The notes beneath the pieces are model-generated. The model did not search any database. It had not been told where the DNA came from and saw only the letters and a list, made by a program, of their open reading frames with translations. From the NCBI RefSeq assembly GCF_001761485.1, contig NC_090774.1, positions 1,054,001-1,118,000 on the forward strand: a stretch of 64,000 nt of DNA, read 5' to 3'. Below, piece by piece: positions 1 through 14,326 of this stretch. The DNA is from Yarrowia lipolytica (Eukaryota; Ascomycota; Dipodascomycetes; Dipodascales). Position numbers and translations under genes: made by a program. Positions within the stretch are counted from its first letter, which is position 1; every line of letters begins with the position of its first letter.

Positions 1-3000
1 CAGTGCTAGTTCTTGTTGCAATAGAATATATAGAGGCATCTTCAGTTGTTCGATCACGGTTGAGGTATACTGCACATTATATGAGCAGGCTACGGAGATT
101 ATGGCGAGCACTGGCCAACATGCTCACACTTCTGACACTCTCGTGGAAGACCATACCTTCAGATGCCCAGAAGACACACAAGAGCAATAAGTACCTGCTT
201 CAATGGTAAGTTGACCTACAAGTGTATCTTCAACATCTTTTATTGAAAGTGTGGGCAACTTCTGCTAAGAACATATCTCACACAACTCTCCGTTCATAGA
301 AACATCCGTCCGGAGTTCCTATTTTTTGTACTTCTGACTTCGGAGACACTAAACATCTCTCGAAACTACGACCGGCAAAAGCTTTTCACCGACCTCCGTT
401 CTCGTTTTTTGTCGTCGAGGAACGATGTCTTGGGTTACGAGAAGGTTGGGTGGAGTATTGCAGTACAGGCCTTGGCGAGCGATGAGCACAAGAATACTGT
501 ACTTGGCACAGAGTTTTCATATTTATCAATCTATGTGAAAGGGAGGCTCTATTTCTGCTTGTACAACGTACTCTGTGGTAGTAGAGCTAGATTGAACAGG
601 AGTATATCGCGTGAGAGTACTGTACAGTACCGGAACTTGTACATCCCGGTCCTCTTCTCACTTACTGCTCTCCAACAAGTCCCCCAAGACTTTCTGAACG
701 AGCCTCCCGACTCTCAGTACTCATTACAAGTACTCATCGCAGTAATACCCCATTGCATCCACGAGACCGCCTCGGCCGGAACACTCTACCAGTATACTGA
801 AATCAATCCTCACTATACAGCACATCGAAGTCAACTCCATCATTCTACATGGTGTGTGTCGACGACGATGATCTACCCGAAAAATGTCGCAGCCGTTTTG
901 AAAAAAAGCAATTCTTCCCTAACACAAGACACCCTGATTATAGGGACAAAAGAAGAGACATGAGAAAACAAACAATTCTGACGTAAGACCAGACCCCAAA
1001 TGATCACAACATCAGTTTTCTCTTTATGCTAAGTCAGTTCTAATGGTATGGGGATGTTTGGAAGGATTTGTCATTTGAGTTTCGGTTGAGATTATTTACG
1101 ACAGCAGGATGTTATCGTGAAATGAGAAGTAATAGTGCAATCCGTACATGGACTTCATAGATATGCTGCCCACCCTTTGGAGATGGCAATGGTACAAAAA
1201 TCATCTCTCTCATGTCCCTATATCTCATTTTATACTGCGCCTCAGCAACATGTTTTTATGCACCAGCTAGGTTTGTCGATCAGGAGCAAGAGTTGATCTA
1301 AGAAGATCCCAAGCCGATCCAAGTTGCTGATCCACGTCGATCTCAAGATGTGGTTGGTAGATCAGATTTGAAGATCTCCGGTATGACGAAGGTCACGAGC
1401 CTTGAACTAGTCTGAAAGTGAACGTGAGTGTGAGTAAAGATAGGATAGTGATACAGCACGTGTCACTGGCCTCATATGACATAGACGGAGGCTCTTCTAC
1501 ATGCTTGCTCTTCGTATTCACTCGCGTAAGGCTCCTCAAACCTAGTCTCTGTTGATGGATGCTCGAGGCTTAGCTGGACTGATTGAAAAAAGTGGATTTT
1601 GGAGCCATTTGGACAGAAATTGGCGGAAATCGAAGATATTACTAACATAGAACGATGCTGGACATCTTAAAGAGGCATCGTAACCCCCGAACACCCTCCA
1701 TCGCTGACTCCAACAACTGCATTTACACCTTGCTCCAGACATCTATGGCTGCTGCTTGGCTGCTTAAGCTAGAGCTAGATGTCGATTAACTCCCCAGTAG
1801 CGATTGGCAGGTTCTAGTTGACGACAGAAAAACGCGGAAGTCGAGGGAGGGTCTCAGAAGCGAGCTTGCAAAAGATTTAAACAATAACAAAGGACCATTG
1901 GTGGCTTCTGGACGTCAGGGGTGTCATTTTGACATGTGTTCTGAGCTTCTGGAACGCTAGAAAAAGAACCACCGAATCAGTGCCCTCTCTATCATCATTG
2001 GTGTGACAGATGGGTTTTGTACACAGATTTATGATTCTCGGTGAATAAGAGGATATCGTTGGTACGCGCAGGGAAATTGGGGAAATTGGGGAATTCGTCG
2101 AAAGAGATACACGTAGATACTATAGACGGGAGAACAAGTAGCACAGCTGAAAGAAGCATTTTGACAGATCCAAGACAGCCGAGTTGAGACGAAAATATTA
2201 GAAATCGCAAGAGCTCTTATACTGAATGCTCACTTTGTTAAATGATTCAAGTGATGCGTCTCATCATACAGTCTACATGAGACAAATGTACCGCTGCTTA
2301 GACGTGGAAATGAGTCTTCAACACATCGAGACAAGAGCCAGCCGATGACCGTGGTACGTCACGTGACAGGAATTGTGAAGCATGACTGTCACGTGAGGGG
2401 AAACTGCGTTGATATCTATCATCTTAAGAATCTATAAGAGAAGTACTTGGGTTTCTGTTCCTTGGTTCCTAGATACCCTGGTCGAAACTAAAAAGGTTAA
2501 CCTGTGGTGATTATGGATGTTGGTTGATTCATTCTGGAGGATAGGCTTAGTTGATGAGATGTTCATGAAGATAAGTAGATTAGCAGGATCTAGTGGATCA
2601 TATTGGTGTAACTTTTGTTTCATTTGGGTGTCTGTGGCTGATTTCAGCTGCTGGGACAACAATGACTTGTAAGTTTTTGGGGTATCTTTTTGGAAGAAAT
2701 AAGCCGAATATAGTTCGACTTCAGTTGGGACATTGGTTAAAGGGTATTATTTATGACGTAAAACAGTTAGGATTAGTTGAGATGGTTAAGTAAATGTCCA
2801 TCTCGATATATGGAAGCGCTTTAGGTCAAACACTTCTCTGAAATGTTTCTGAAATAATTCATGTCAACTCCAGACATCTTGACTGTTGCTCACCCCCTTC
2901 CCGAGTCCCTTACTTCTGTTCCGCATTGCAGGCTGCTCCATTGCCTGAGAGACGCATCGACAAGGGTGTGGAGCTAATGTCGTGTTGACTATTGTTTCGC

Positions 3001-4186
3001 GGACTTGTTGGAGTCGTATCTAGGAGATAGAATGGAGCGTGTCAGTGTTAATAGCGCTATTACATGTGGTTCTTTGATGTCTGTGAAGGATGCGGTATAC
3101 GAGTACATTCTGTGAGGGTTATTCTGAACGGTTGAATAACATAAACATGTTTCAGAGACGTGGCGATCTCTGGGGAGACTTGTTCGAGTGAGCTGCGAAG
3201 CGATCAGGGAAGACGATCAGTTCAACTTGCAGACAAAGAGATAGTTTCTGTTCGTAGTTGGTACGAAATACCAAAAATGTGAACTAGAAGGAGCGTTAGT
3301 GATACGTACTCGTGCTCACTCATACGGACGTTGTTACCGAGAGACCAGTTACAGACAAGTCCGCGAATCAGGGCTTCCTGTTCGCACGAGAAGCCATCTC
3401 ACAATAGAAAGTATGGGTGTTTCAACCGCCTCGTTTGAGTGGGACAGGGAGGTTCAATGCTGCTTGTAGTGAGCAGAATGAGAGATACGCGTAGTTGTAC
3501 ATCCATATAATAGTAGTAGCGGGGGTCTGGTGACTTGATAGTAGCTATAAAAAGGCCACAAACAATCAATTATACTTGAAAACTGTCTCGAATTCCCCAT
3601 GCAACATAAACATGTTGAAGGGTAAGGTCACACTGTGTCACCAACAGGTATAGTTATAGGGGTGGGTTGTAGGGAAGTTAAAGAGTGGGGTAAAGAAGTG
3701 GAAGAGATAAGGAGATATATGAGAAGATGTATGGTCATGTGATCAAGTCACTGTACGGTTCGATTGCGGCTTACTTAGTCGAAAGTTGCATGGTGGGTGA
3801 TCGAGACGATCAAGATACTCTTTTGGCCTGTCTCTTTCGGAGTTTGAGACAAGAACCACATCTCCAGAATCTCCACATCAACGGCTTTCAATCGGTAGAT
3901 CGTACTAATCACTTCTCACTTTTCAACTTCTTCACTTTTCAACAACAAATCCAAAGGTTCCCCTAGTCTTCACTCTGCTTAACCAAGCAGCAGACTCGTA
4001 CCGTTGTCGTAAGTGGCAATATATCAAACCACTAGTGATCATATACTATCGCATAATTCATTACACCTAACATTCAATAACTTAATGGGTCCCCGACCCA
4101 GTTCGGGATTACCAACCCAGCATCCTCTTCGTTTTTCCCTCCGAGCACATAGCTCTCCGAATACTTTCATGGTTGCTTGCCGTGGT
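1..4186. other. Intergenic region, no supportable gene
   Basis: No reading frame here looks like a conserved protein. A frame open from the left edge ends with a stop near position 209 and could be the tail of a gene outside the window, but it has no recognisable motif. The long frame at 409-963 begins at TTG and has no ATG until close to its end. CACGTG cores lie at 1457, 2360 and 2390, the last two as full TCACGTGA palindromes. Eight GATC tetranucleotides cluster at 1278-1376. The last part should hold the 3' flank of the leftward RAS2 gene. Confidence 0.6.
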
Positions 4187-5681
4187 TTAACAAATAACAC
4201 AGCACGCCTTCTTTTCTTTCTTTTCTCCGTCATCCCCCTCTTCGAGCTTCTCTCGCACACTTCGGCCCTTAACACTGCCCATACTGCTACCCATGCTCAT
4301 GTGCATGGTCGAGCTGCTGCTGCCCTGTCGGTGTCGCTCAATCTGGTGCCGTCGAATCTCCCGCACAAGATCGCAAAAGGGCTCGTCGACATTGACTCTG
4401 TACCGCGCCGAAGTCTCGAAGAAAGGCACGTTCCACTCTCGAGCCAGACGCTGACCCTCGACTGTAGAAACCTGTCTGTCAGCAGAAAGATCACACTTGT
4501 TGCTGACCAGAACCACAGGTGCACGCGCCACGTCCTTGACTCGCAGGATCTGGTTGTAAAACAGCTGGGCCTCTTCGAATGAGTCCCGTGAAGTGATTGA
4601 GTAAACCAGCAGGAAGCCATCGCCGTTGCGCATGTACTGCTCTCTCATGGCGGAGTACTCCTCTTGTCCAGCTGTGTCCAGGACATCGAGGGTTGTGAGG
4701 TTGGTGTCGATGATGATTTCTTTTCGGTACGAGTCTGGGTTAGTACGAACTGAATGAGATATGGAACGAGGCCCACTGAACACCGAGGAGAGAAGTACTA
4801 AGGGATGTCATGTGATATTGGTCTGATGCGTGGCTGAGTGTGATTGAGTGAGTTCTAATATCTCATGAAGTATTACAAGATTGATTCTGGTGCTGGATAA
4901 TTGATCGTGTCTCGGTCGCATTAGGTCGATAGAAATCAGAACAAGAGTACGTTGTAATGATAGACAGAACAAGAGCAAAGGAGTTGTCGTTGTAGTACTT
5001 GGAGTCCAAGCCGGGGGATATATCTGGTGAATGGCATATTTTTGGGCGAGTTTGGTTGTTGGAGAAAGGTTGTACCACAGGTCGCAATGTACTTGTAGTG
5101 ACCTTGTTGGATCGACACAATTCCAGTCGTTGCCACATCCATATTGATCGATCAACATTTCACGAGATCACTTGGTGTTTCAACGGTCTGCTAGCATCAA
5201 AGGTCTAACAGGTCTATCAGCTAGGACCAGAAAGAAGGATAGTTCGCGGTAGCGTAGATACTGAAGAATTAATCAGGTTCTCTTGGACTGACTAATCACG
5301 TCAGATCTCACAATCTAACACGCGCACACCACATCACATGCACAGACCTGTCTCCGTAGTTGCATCCGATAGACAATTTGACAGAACTGATAACCCCAAA
5401 GTCGAGTTATTCAAACAACAAGTCCCTTATCGAGTCACCCAAACAACAATGCCCTCATCTCAAAAACCTCCCCATGTATCACCAAACGGTTCGTTCTGGT
5501 TCATTCCTGTCCTTTGGCCAGTTACCACATCTACCTGCCGTACTGTACTGTACTCACCCTCAATAGTTGGATCGTATTCGTCAACGAAATGGCTCTGAAC
5601 AAACTGGAGAGTGATTGCGCTCTTTCCGACGCCTCCGCCGCCAACCACCACCACTTTGTATTCTCGCTGTGAAATGTTCAT
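4187..5681 (-). CDS. RAS2: Ras-family small GTPase (RAS2-type), two exons
   Basis: The coding exons are 5558-5681 and 4187-4734, giving 223 residues. The 823-nt intron starts GTGAGT at 5557 and ends CTAACCCAG at 4735. The join recreates the switch I sequence TIEDSYRKE exactly, which confirms both splice sites. Motifs in order are the P-loop GGGGVGKSA, switch [19 protein letters not shown] for guanine specificity, and ETSA. The hypervariable tail is rich in Ser, Met and Lys and ends [12 protein letters not shown] is a CaaX box for farnesylation, with an adjacent cysteine available for palmitoylation. In yeasts, Ras at the plasma membrane activates adenylate cyclase and morphogenesis pathways. 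The glycines at the codon 12/13 equivalents are intact, so it should cycle normally. The match to RAS2 rather than another Ras paralogue rests on the N-terminus and tail and is less certain than the family call. Confidence 0.95.
4735..5557 (-). other. Large RAS2 intron
   Basis: This 823-nt intron interrupts the switch I codons of RAS2. The donor is GTGAGT and the acceptor is the fused branch point and AG, CTAACCCAG. It is longer than the second coding exon. No reading frame inside it resembles a protein, and no snoRNA-like C and D boxes were seen. Confidence 0.9.
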
Positions 5682-8600
5682 CTTGTCGTTAGTGTCGTCT
5701 TTGAAATTTCATTCTAGGTGGTTATTTGCATGTATTTGTGTAATTGAAGTGGAGCCAATAAGGTTAAGATATTGAGTTTACCAAGCAGAATCTGCACAAA
5801 CCACTTTGTGTTTTTTCGGTTAGCCAGGACAAGGAGAGCTTATTTAGACTCATTCACTTTTTTAAGCTTCGGAATAGGGGTAAATTGGGTGGAGGTGGAG
5901 AAACCGGTTTGTGGGTGAAGGGCGAGCAAAAAGCCGTGCTGGTCACGTGCAGAGTAAACAGACCATGTGGTCGGCTCGTAATATCGCGAAATCCGCGACT
6001 CTTTAGGCGCGTTCGGCGGCATTGGGCGCAAAGCGCCGCCCTTGGTGTGCCGTATATTTTTCCACAGACCAGATAGCGTCTTTGGAACAAGTCTGATCGA
6101 CTCGCAACGGCTGGGAGAACGCCGCGGGTCTTTTGTTTTTTCAGAAAGAGGTCCAAAAGGACCAGTTGGACCGAATCAGAAAGTTGTGCCGGTAGGGTCC
6201 CAGTTTGGAGGTTAATTGGGGAGATGACAGGTAGGTCACGTGGTTTGCATGGATCGGGACGTCTCAGATCAATTACGGGACTATCCAGAGCTGCACGTGT
6301 CCTGTATAGGGTCTTCACGGATGTGTCAAGTAAGCATCTGCAAAAATTTTAGAGAAAGGTTATTTCAGAATACGATGTTTACTTGAGTTTACTTGGACTG
6401 TAAACTAGTCGATGGGGGAGGACCGCATCTCCATGATTGGCAGGAAAAGGTGCTCAGAACATGGAATATGATCCCTGCAGTTTTTTGATCGTACACGCTG
6501 GAGGAAAGGCAATGTAGAGAATCAGTTGAGGGGAAACCTGGGGGAATACGGCCGCCATAATAACAACTTCTTTTGTGCGGTGAGATTGTATTGGGGTCTG
6601 CATTGGTCCACTTTGGGGAGATGAGCTGTGTGGGGTAGATAAGAGCTGTAATTGGTGGCTGGAATGATGAGGTGGTTATGACGTGTATTTCGGGGAATTG
6701 TCGTGTTAATCAAATCAAAATGGTGCCATATTGGTGTTTTGTTCGCCTACAGTACAAGTACTGTCTTCATCTTGCTATATCGTACGAGTCGGATATTACT
6801 GACAAACGTACTTGTACTTGTTACTACAAATTTTCGATAAATAGCAGATCATAACCTAAGAAATGTCGTTAATTAAGAGGATACATGACCCACAACCACA
6901 CGTGTAACCACCTTCAGCAATTACACCACAGACGTAGGCACCTACGTGCAGTATAGTACAGTACCTCGGCTATCTGACTCGCTCCAGGAGAGACAGACTT
7001 TGGACTTGACAAGACAGAGATTCAGGTGGTAGACAGTTGATGGCTAGTCAAAGGAACGGGGAAAAATTCATTTAAAAAGCCGTTGAATTGGCAGACTATT
7101 TATGGGGTCCATTTCTCAGATACATTTCCCCAACACTTGTAACCAACTCTATACATCGTTGACTGTATTGTTAGAAACGGATAATCCTTTAGTTGGTGGG
7201 AGGGACAACCAAAGGGGAGGGGGACAGGCAGTGAGAAATTACAGGTCTGTTGGAGAATTTCGAGTACAAGAGCTTGTATTATATTGTTGTAGGAAAAAAA
7301 TTGGAAACATGATACAAGAACTTGTACAAGTAAGTCTGCTCCATCTCTCTGGGTTTCATATGTCTGCTACGTCAAGACCACAGGGCCAGGGATGCCTCGA
7401 CAGTTACATCCATACCAAGGCATGAAGAGGTCCAGAGAATGCTACAAGTAGCCGAGATTTGAGAATACATAAACCGGCTTCAACTTACACCTACATGACT
7501 TCAAACAACTCCCTGCATCTCTTTCACCTCTCTTACGTCATCTCATACATCTCCAGAGCACTCTCACATTCCTCGCGAATGGCCTGATTTTGTTATACCA
7601 TCTCTGAGGCTTGATCGGTCCAGATCTAACACGATCAGATTGAGAAACTGCTGGAAACGGACAACATTCCCCGCTAATTCCATTATATATCAACTTCATT
7701 ATCAGGTAGGTGCTGACAGGTGATAATACGGCCTTTGACACACCAGAGTTGCAAGTTGGACAGAGCACCCCACAAGTACATACTGTACCGTATGTACTGT
7801 AGACACAGATGTGATGTTACAATCAGAGACATGGCCAGATCGAGAAACAGACTACCCACTTAGACCGTCCGCAGCTCGAGTAGTACATATCGTCCTTCCC
7901 CATACGGACACTTTTCACAACCCTATAAGGGGAACCATTTATTTTGCAGGAAAAGTAAACCCGTCCAGAATTGGCCAAAATTTACCCACAAAAAAGAAAC
8001 CACTTATGACAAGTTGTTACAAGTACAGACTTCCAGCCACGTTGAAATCCATTGTGTACTTTTGACTGTCATTCCCCACTACGGGTCACACCACATTACG
8101 AAGCTCAAACTGACATTTTCGCTCGCTGTCAGGCGTCAATCTAGTCCAGGTTTGGTCAGGCCGCGAGGTGAAACTCGCTCAAATATGCGCAATATTTGTG
8201 GGGACATATTTTTATTAGCTGCCGAAGCTATAATATGGCGTTTTTGCATCCGATAGTGTCCCTTATGGCTAGATATATCGACTGTAGTGTTGTCCATTCT
8301 GTTATTATTATAGTTAGTTAAGATTGGCATTTTCCTATCAAAACAAAGACACAATGGGGGGAGCTAATTGAAGACAGTTAAGGCCATATGTAAAGCATCA
8401 ATTAGAAATCAAGGAAGTGGGATTCTCACTACCACCCTTCAAAACAGGTCAATTGTCACGGTGAGAAGAGCTTTCAGTTATCCCCTCCTATGTTACTATC
8501 CAACATGTACTGACCTTTCAGTATAGTATACATCTATCAAGCTAAAAGTTGCACTAAAATGCCATACAAACAGGCTCCCCCCTGACCCCCTTGAATATTG

Positions 8601-11600
8601 ATGCGGGCCTATTCTTGGCAAAAACAAGTCCCGCAAAACTAGTCACGTGAAACATTGAGATGTTTGTGAGTGAAAAGAGCGTATTTACCGTCTCAGCGAC
8701 TTGTCATCTTTGGAGCCATCAGAACAATGGGTCCTGTCGCTTATAAAAGTGGTTAGTGTGTCTGTAGGTACAGTACAGTGATTGCTTCATATCTGCATAC
8801 CACCACATTGAAGCCGTTCCAGCTGTCTAAGTAGGTTTCTGAACTTACAGATTCTCGGAGCTAAGCGGGGTTAAAGAGAAGGAGTCCCATCGTTTCTGAA
8901 AGTGCTTACAGGATCTGATAGAGAATTTGGATACAAAATATGTCGAGTACATAACATAACCCAGCTGTCATTAACCTGCTGCTTGAGTGATGTTTCTTCT
9001 TCCCAGCTTATATAATGGCTCCTTTACCATCATTCTGCAGAGGGCATACAGACAGGGAGTACGAGCTGTCTTCTAAACACCAATTGTAGATACACGGACT
9101 TATTGCCAGGCTTAGGGAGAAGCCGGCGATGTTATTGTTGTGGCATTATTGATTGGTATGCCGAAAAGTGGCACGACTAATCGACCACAGAGGGAAATAC
9201 AGAACGAGTGCACTGTAGGACTGTACTTGTATCCCCTGTGTTTATAAGCACGGCAAATTCTCTCTCACTATCAGTATGAACAGGAGTCGCCGTATACGAT
9301 CAGATGGTTCCAGAGTTATTATACTTATAGTTGATGTTCAAGAACTACTTGGTAATCTTTAACCACCAGTTTGAGGTCTATGTTCATTGTTCTGTGCTAG
9401 ATACAGCAAGTAGAAGTCATCTTATCCATGTGTATACTAACATGTGAATTTGTTTCAAGTATCTAGACTGACAGATTCGTTATCTCCTGATACTTCTAAT
9501 ATATCTCGACCATGGAGACACTGTTCATCATTCGTAGCTCACGTAAATGGATACCAGAACACCGCAACCACTCCAAATCATCCGCAAGCATTTAATACTC
9601 CGTGTACTTACCCTTTCAACGAGTTTCACCTCTCGTTCATCTCCGTTACTCCGTCGTTTCCGTTAATTGGTAACGGTTTGGAAAACGGTGATCCTGCCTT
9701 AACAAGTGTGTTTCGCCGGGCAGTGCACATGACCACTTGAGGGCTGGATAAGGGCATTACGGAAATTCAATTGCAGACTAAAGCGCATGGCCGGACGAAA
9801 TAAAATGTCGGAGTGGAATAGTTGCGGTGTTTCCGGGTGGAGGACGTGCGTCGAGATGAGTTTAGCTGTAAGGTAGGGTCGTGTTGATGCACCGGAGAAA
9901 TACCAGGTAAAGAAGTTCTACATTGCGAATGATAATTGCATCGTTTGAATCAGCTAGCCCTTTTGGTCACGAAGATACCGTTTTTTTTGTTTCTGTAACT
10001 TCCACAAACACCGCGGCCCTCGTTCCCAGAACACGACAAAGTTCAACGGCGGCGGAAAATGTTCCTGATCGGCGTTAAAGATCCGGCTGGAGTGGTGGAA
10101 GAGGATGTGGCATTCGCTTCTTGCCTCTTGTTTGATCAATCTGACCATTGACTGTAGTATGTTAGTACCCCGTTTAACTCCCACTATCATCACGCGATGG
10201 ATTGCTCTCTTGTTTGATCGTCGGTCTGTTACGGGTTATGGCCGATCGTTCAACGGCGGAGTAAGCATGTTGGATGTTGGCTTTGGGTAGGATTTTATTT
10301 TCTTTTTCCGAATGAATAATCGCGTCGGGTTAGCCGCGTATGTTCCAGCACGTGTAAATTGATCCTTGCACTGGTGTTTGTTTATCCGTCCATGGAAGGG
10401 TTACTACTTGTAGCCATTTTCCACTCCGAGCTATGGATACGGCTAATGAACGGCGTTGTGAGATGAAAATAACAAAGCAGCTGTTCCTTTCTGAGTTGTT
10501 TGGGTAGTCTTTCAGCTGTGACAACCGAAATAACGAAGACATACCAGGCCATGGGTGATCGTCTGCTCGAAACGACGTCTAGTGAGCAAAATGAAGAGCA
10601 TCGGAACCAAGAATCGCACGCAATGTATATATCTGCGAAATGCCAAAAAATATCTCATGGCAATCATCCCGACCGTTTATGTCTTCGGTTAACAGACGTT
10701 GAAAGTTGCACTAACGCCATCGGACCCCGATTTTAGCGTGCTTTGGAGTGTTAGTGCGCGTGAACTTTTGCTTTGAACGGGCATGTGCGATATTATAGAG
10801 ATAGAGACCGTCGTGAACTGGAAAGTCAGGTCTGAGAGCTCATCTTGAGAATCGGGCATGTTTACTCATTAGTGGAGTAGCACTCGGTGATTACATCAAG
10901 AAGACATTGCTTCTACTCGTCTTGCCATGAGTAGACCAAACTAGTTTTCAGATAGCCTCGCTCACTAGCTTCTCCACCTGAGTGTAAACAGACGGAGAAA
11001 AAAAAAGAAAGAAAAAAACTGCCGCAACATACCAGCGGCGCGTTACATGAGCCATCTCGTAGTGTGGGAGTTTCTTCTGAAGAATTGCGTTGTGTTGGTG
11101 GTGAAAATAACAGCATGGTTGCCCTAGCAGAATATGAGCACTTGAACAAACATTGGTGCCGTTTGGGGGGCTGCTTGCAAGACCCTTGCTGCGCTAAAAC
11201 TAGTCTGTCGCTATGACCGTGCTCATAACCAGGGTCTCGTTACTCGCTGTTGCGTCATCATATGGTTGGCGGGGTCAATACAGGGTGCCGTAGAGGACAG
11301 AGATGTGCAACTGAAACGCAGGGGTGGCCTCGTTTGTGAGGGTGCAGAGATAGAAGTGAGGGAGAGGATCATTTCTGTTGTCCTTGTAATGACCACGTGG
11401 TTGAGGTGGTCTTTGTCCAAGAATAATATATGTCTGTCGCTGGTATATTAGCGGTGTGCATCGTAGTGGAGGTTGGAAATTTACTTACGCAATTGTTGAC
11501 AAGATAAAGCCACTTGAAGTATTATGGTTGGAATCTACTGTATAACTATCTCTCTTGAACTATCACTATGGCCTATAACAGAAGAAATGTACACTCCTAG

Positions 11601-14326
11601 ACCCTAGAAACGACCCTCATGTCATTGCAGTAACAAGATATCTACCAGATCGTATCTCAGCCACCTGGATATTACGCAATAAACAAATTAATCAAGTTTG
11701 GTCCTAGATGTTCCCATCCAACCCCCCCACAGTATTCAAACCCCACAACCAGCTTCCTTGTCGTATTCTCCTTTCCTCACATTGACATTCCGGATATTTG
11801 CTTAATCTCTGCACACCAGGTCCCTACAGTCCAATATACGCACTCTGCGAGATTTGCAGACCAGACCCAAGACATTCTCACAGGTCTGCAGTTCTTACTG
11901 TCCTTGTACCTAGAGATGAAACAAGCAAACAGAGAGAGAATACGAGAGTCTCCATTGACCATCAAGCCATGAATAATATCGGGCAGTGGATGTTGACTAA
12001 CATACTACGGTAGCCCTGCCTTCTTTTAGAGCGCATGTACGAGAACTGGTACATGCTGTGTGGGTACCACCATATGCTTGATCCCATACCAAGTAGACTC
12101 CAAGACACTTGTATCAGGTGTACCGCCATAGTTATTAGAAAAGTGCTTTGGACTCAGTATCCCTCACTTCTAATCTACAGTACCGTCAACTCCCCATACC
12201 TTTCCACAACCCAACACCTCTCAAAAATAACTTTCGTCTCATGCTGCACCGTTCATACCATGGCGCATACAGTCCAGAAAATATCTCTTATCTCTTTCAG
12301 ATAAGCCAATCAATGCGTTGCTCTCAAACAATGCCATCTAGGTTGTATTACCGGCAATCGATTTACGAGCACAGATACCGATACTCGTACATACTTGTAC
12401 AGATACAGGCACAAAGCCCCACAGTAATATCAAGCCTTGAGCAGACATACATAACATTAACCCCGGGAACAATGGATAAGAAGGGCACAATACTCTTGAG
12501 TAATAACAGCAACAACAACAATAACCATTTCCCCCTCCCGTCTGAAGCCTTTCTGGCCACCTTCAAATTGCTTGTTTGTGTCTCTGTCGGTACTTTTTCA
12601 GGTCTTATTCCTTTCTTTTTCAAACGGCTCGTTCTCACGCCATTTTCGCATTCAGTATATATGAAGATAACGGAGACTAAGTCGCTCAATTGTCACCATT
12701 TTGAAAATCTGAAAATACATTTGTGATCTGCGGCTTCCATGGATCACAATGCGATAAATAATTCCGCTACCACATAACTTCTAACCCCACAAATACAATC
12801 TCTGATTACCCCTATTGAGATAAATTTTATGCATAAACATGCACACCTGCCATTGGGTTTGATAGGCCGTTGAACAGAGCCAGGGAAATACGTCACGTCA
12901 CGTCACGTGACCTTCGAAATCGGGAAGTCACGTGGTCGTCTAGTTTAAGGCGTACAAGTTTTCGTTCAGGTGACATCATCTGGCTCTCCGGTGTGTTTAC
13001 ACAAGCAACTTGTAGTCGCCAACATCATTCCAATACATCCAGTTTTTTTCACATCGAACAATAGTAAAGAAAACAGAATAGTCAATCTCATGACGTTGAC
13101 TCATTTACTACCTCAAAATCTTCACAAATTATCCACTTTTGCTACACTGATCTGAACGCGTCTCCAACAGCGCTGACTCTCTTTTGACCACTGTAGTTCT
13201 CGCGGCATTGCTCTGAAAGCAAATTAACCTCTACCACTATCTTTGCCATGTCAACACGAAAACAATGATACCAAGAAAGGTTTGTTGTAATGAATCCAAG
13301 GGTCAGCATTGCCGTTCTGCTGAGCCATTGTAATGTGTCTGTATGCATCTCGTTTCGGGGTGATTAGCCGTATATTGAAAAATCTAAGGTTCAATTCGTA
13401 TAACGGTCTTGAAGCTAAAATGTGGAGAGAGTGGGGAAGATTGAGACGTCTCCAGAACGGCAGGGGGTAACGTGACCTGTTTGATTCTCGAGCAAGTCTC
13501 TTAATGAGTTTATTTTCTCTTTTACAATGCCTATTTTGTCTTCAGAAGGCTCTGAAGTTGTTTTCAGGTATCTCGTCAGGAACGCGCGTTCGCTATTTTT
13601 CACCTCGGCAGAATCCTCTGTTCTAGAAGTGCTGTAATATTGATTTCTGAGCGATGTGCGTGGCACCATCGATGCAGGTAGGGTCCTATAACATTTTGGA
13701 TGGAGATTCGGCGAGTTCCATGCTTTTTATCAGGGTTTTGGAGGGTGCTGTATTGATATGGGGAGGTGTTATTTGTATGTTTAATTAGGATTACTTATAA
13801 TATTAGCGGTTTAGATATATAACTTTAAATATTTAGTAGTAATTGGAAATTGATTCAAGTAAATTCAAATGATATTGTTAAGACGAGTGGAAGAGTATTG
13901 GTAGGGCAGGAGGTCAGGAGATTGAGCGTCTAGAGAGGGAGTGAGTGGGTGACGCCATGAATGGAGACTTTTTATCCGACTGTGATCTACAAATCATGTA
14001 ATAGCTGTCTATATATCTCGTTCTGTCGTTCTGCTCCATATGGATGGGAAGCTCTACCCACAATTGTAATTCGTCATCCTCTTTTAGACGTTATTCTTTG
14101 GATTCTGCAAGTATTCGGACTCATGATCGACTACTCGTAATTGTACAATACTTTTACTCATACTTCATCGTAGTCAAGATCATGTATTGGTTCCTGTACT
14201 ACATACAGCCAAGAGTCAGTCTCATGGCTTTCGACCTCACCGACATCTTTCTTCTTATATTGAGACAGAATCTATCCAATTGACCATCATCTATTGACCA
14301 AATATCGATAGACTGCCGTGTCTACC

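Noticed and set aside
409-963. 184-codon open frame on the plus strand
   Set aside because: It begins at TTG and has no ATG until near its end. There is no recognisable motif and no splice acceptor in front.
4013-4582. 189-codon plus-strand frame
   Set aside because: It runs antisense through the RAS2 second exon and its 3' flank, and the conserved protein is on the minus strand.
5688-5698. CTAACGACAAG directly before the RAS2 ATG as an acceptor
   Set aside because: The spacing differs from the other introns, it ends AAG, and no donor lies upstream within reach.
5854-6318. 154-codon minus frame upstream of RAS2
   Set aside because: It is a GC-rich promoter segment. The Arg/Pro/Ser composition lacks any motif and the frame is explained by base composition.
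8850-8880. CTAAGCGGGGTTAAAG, recalling 5S rRNA internal sequence
   Set aside because: No 5S-like stems or flanking boxes are present. Y. lipolytica does have dispersed 5S genes and tRNA-5S fusions, but none was recognised here, and the tRNA is followed by a T run instead.
12148-12726. 192-codon frame in the gene desert, with a 108-codon frame on the opposite strand
   Set aside because: The frame starts at TTG. Both frames are driven by simple AAC/GTT repeats and neither resembles a protein.
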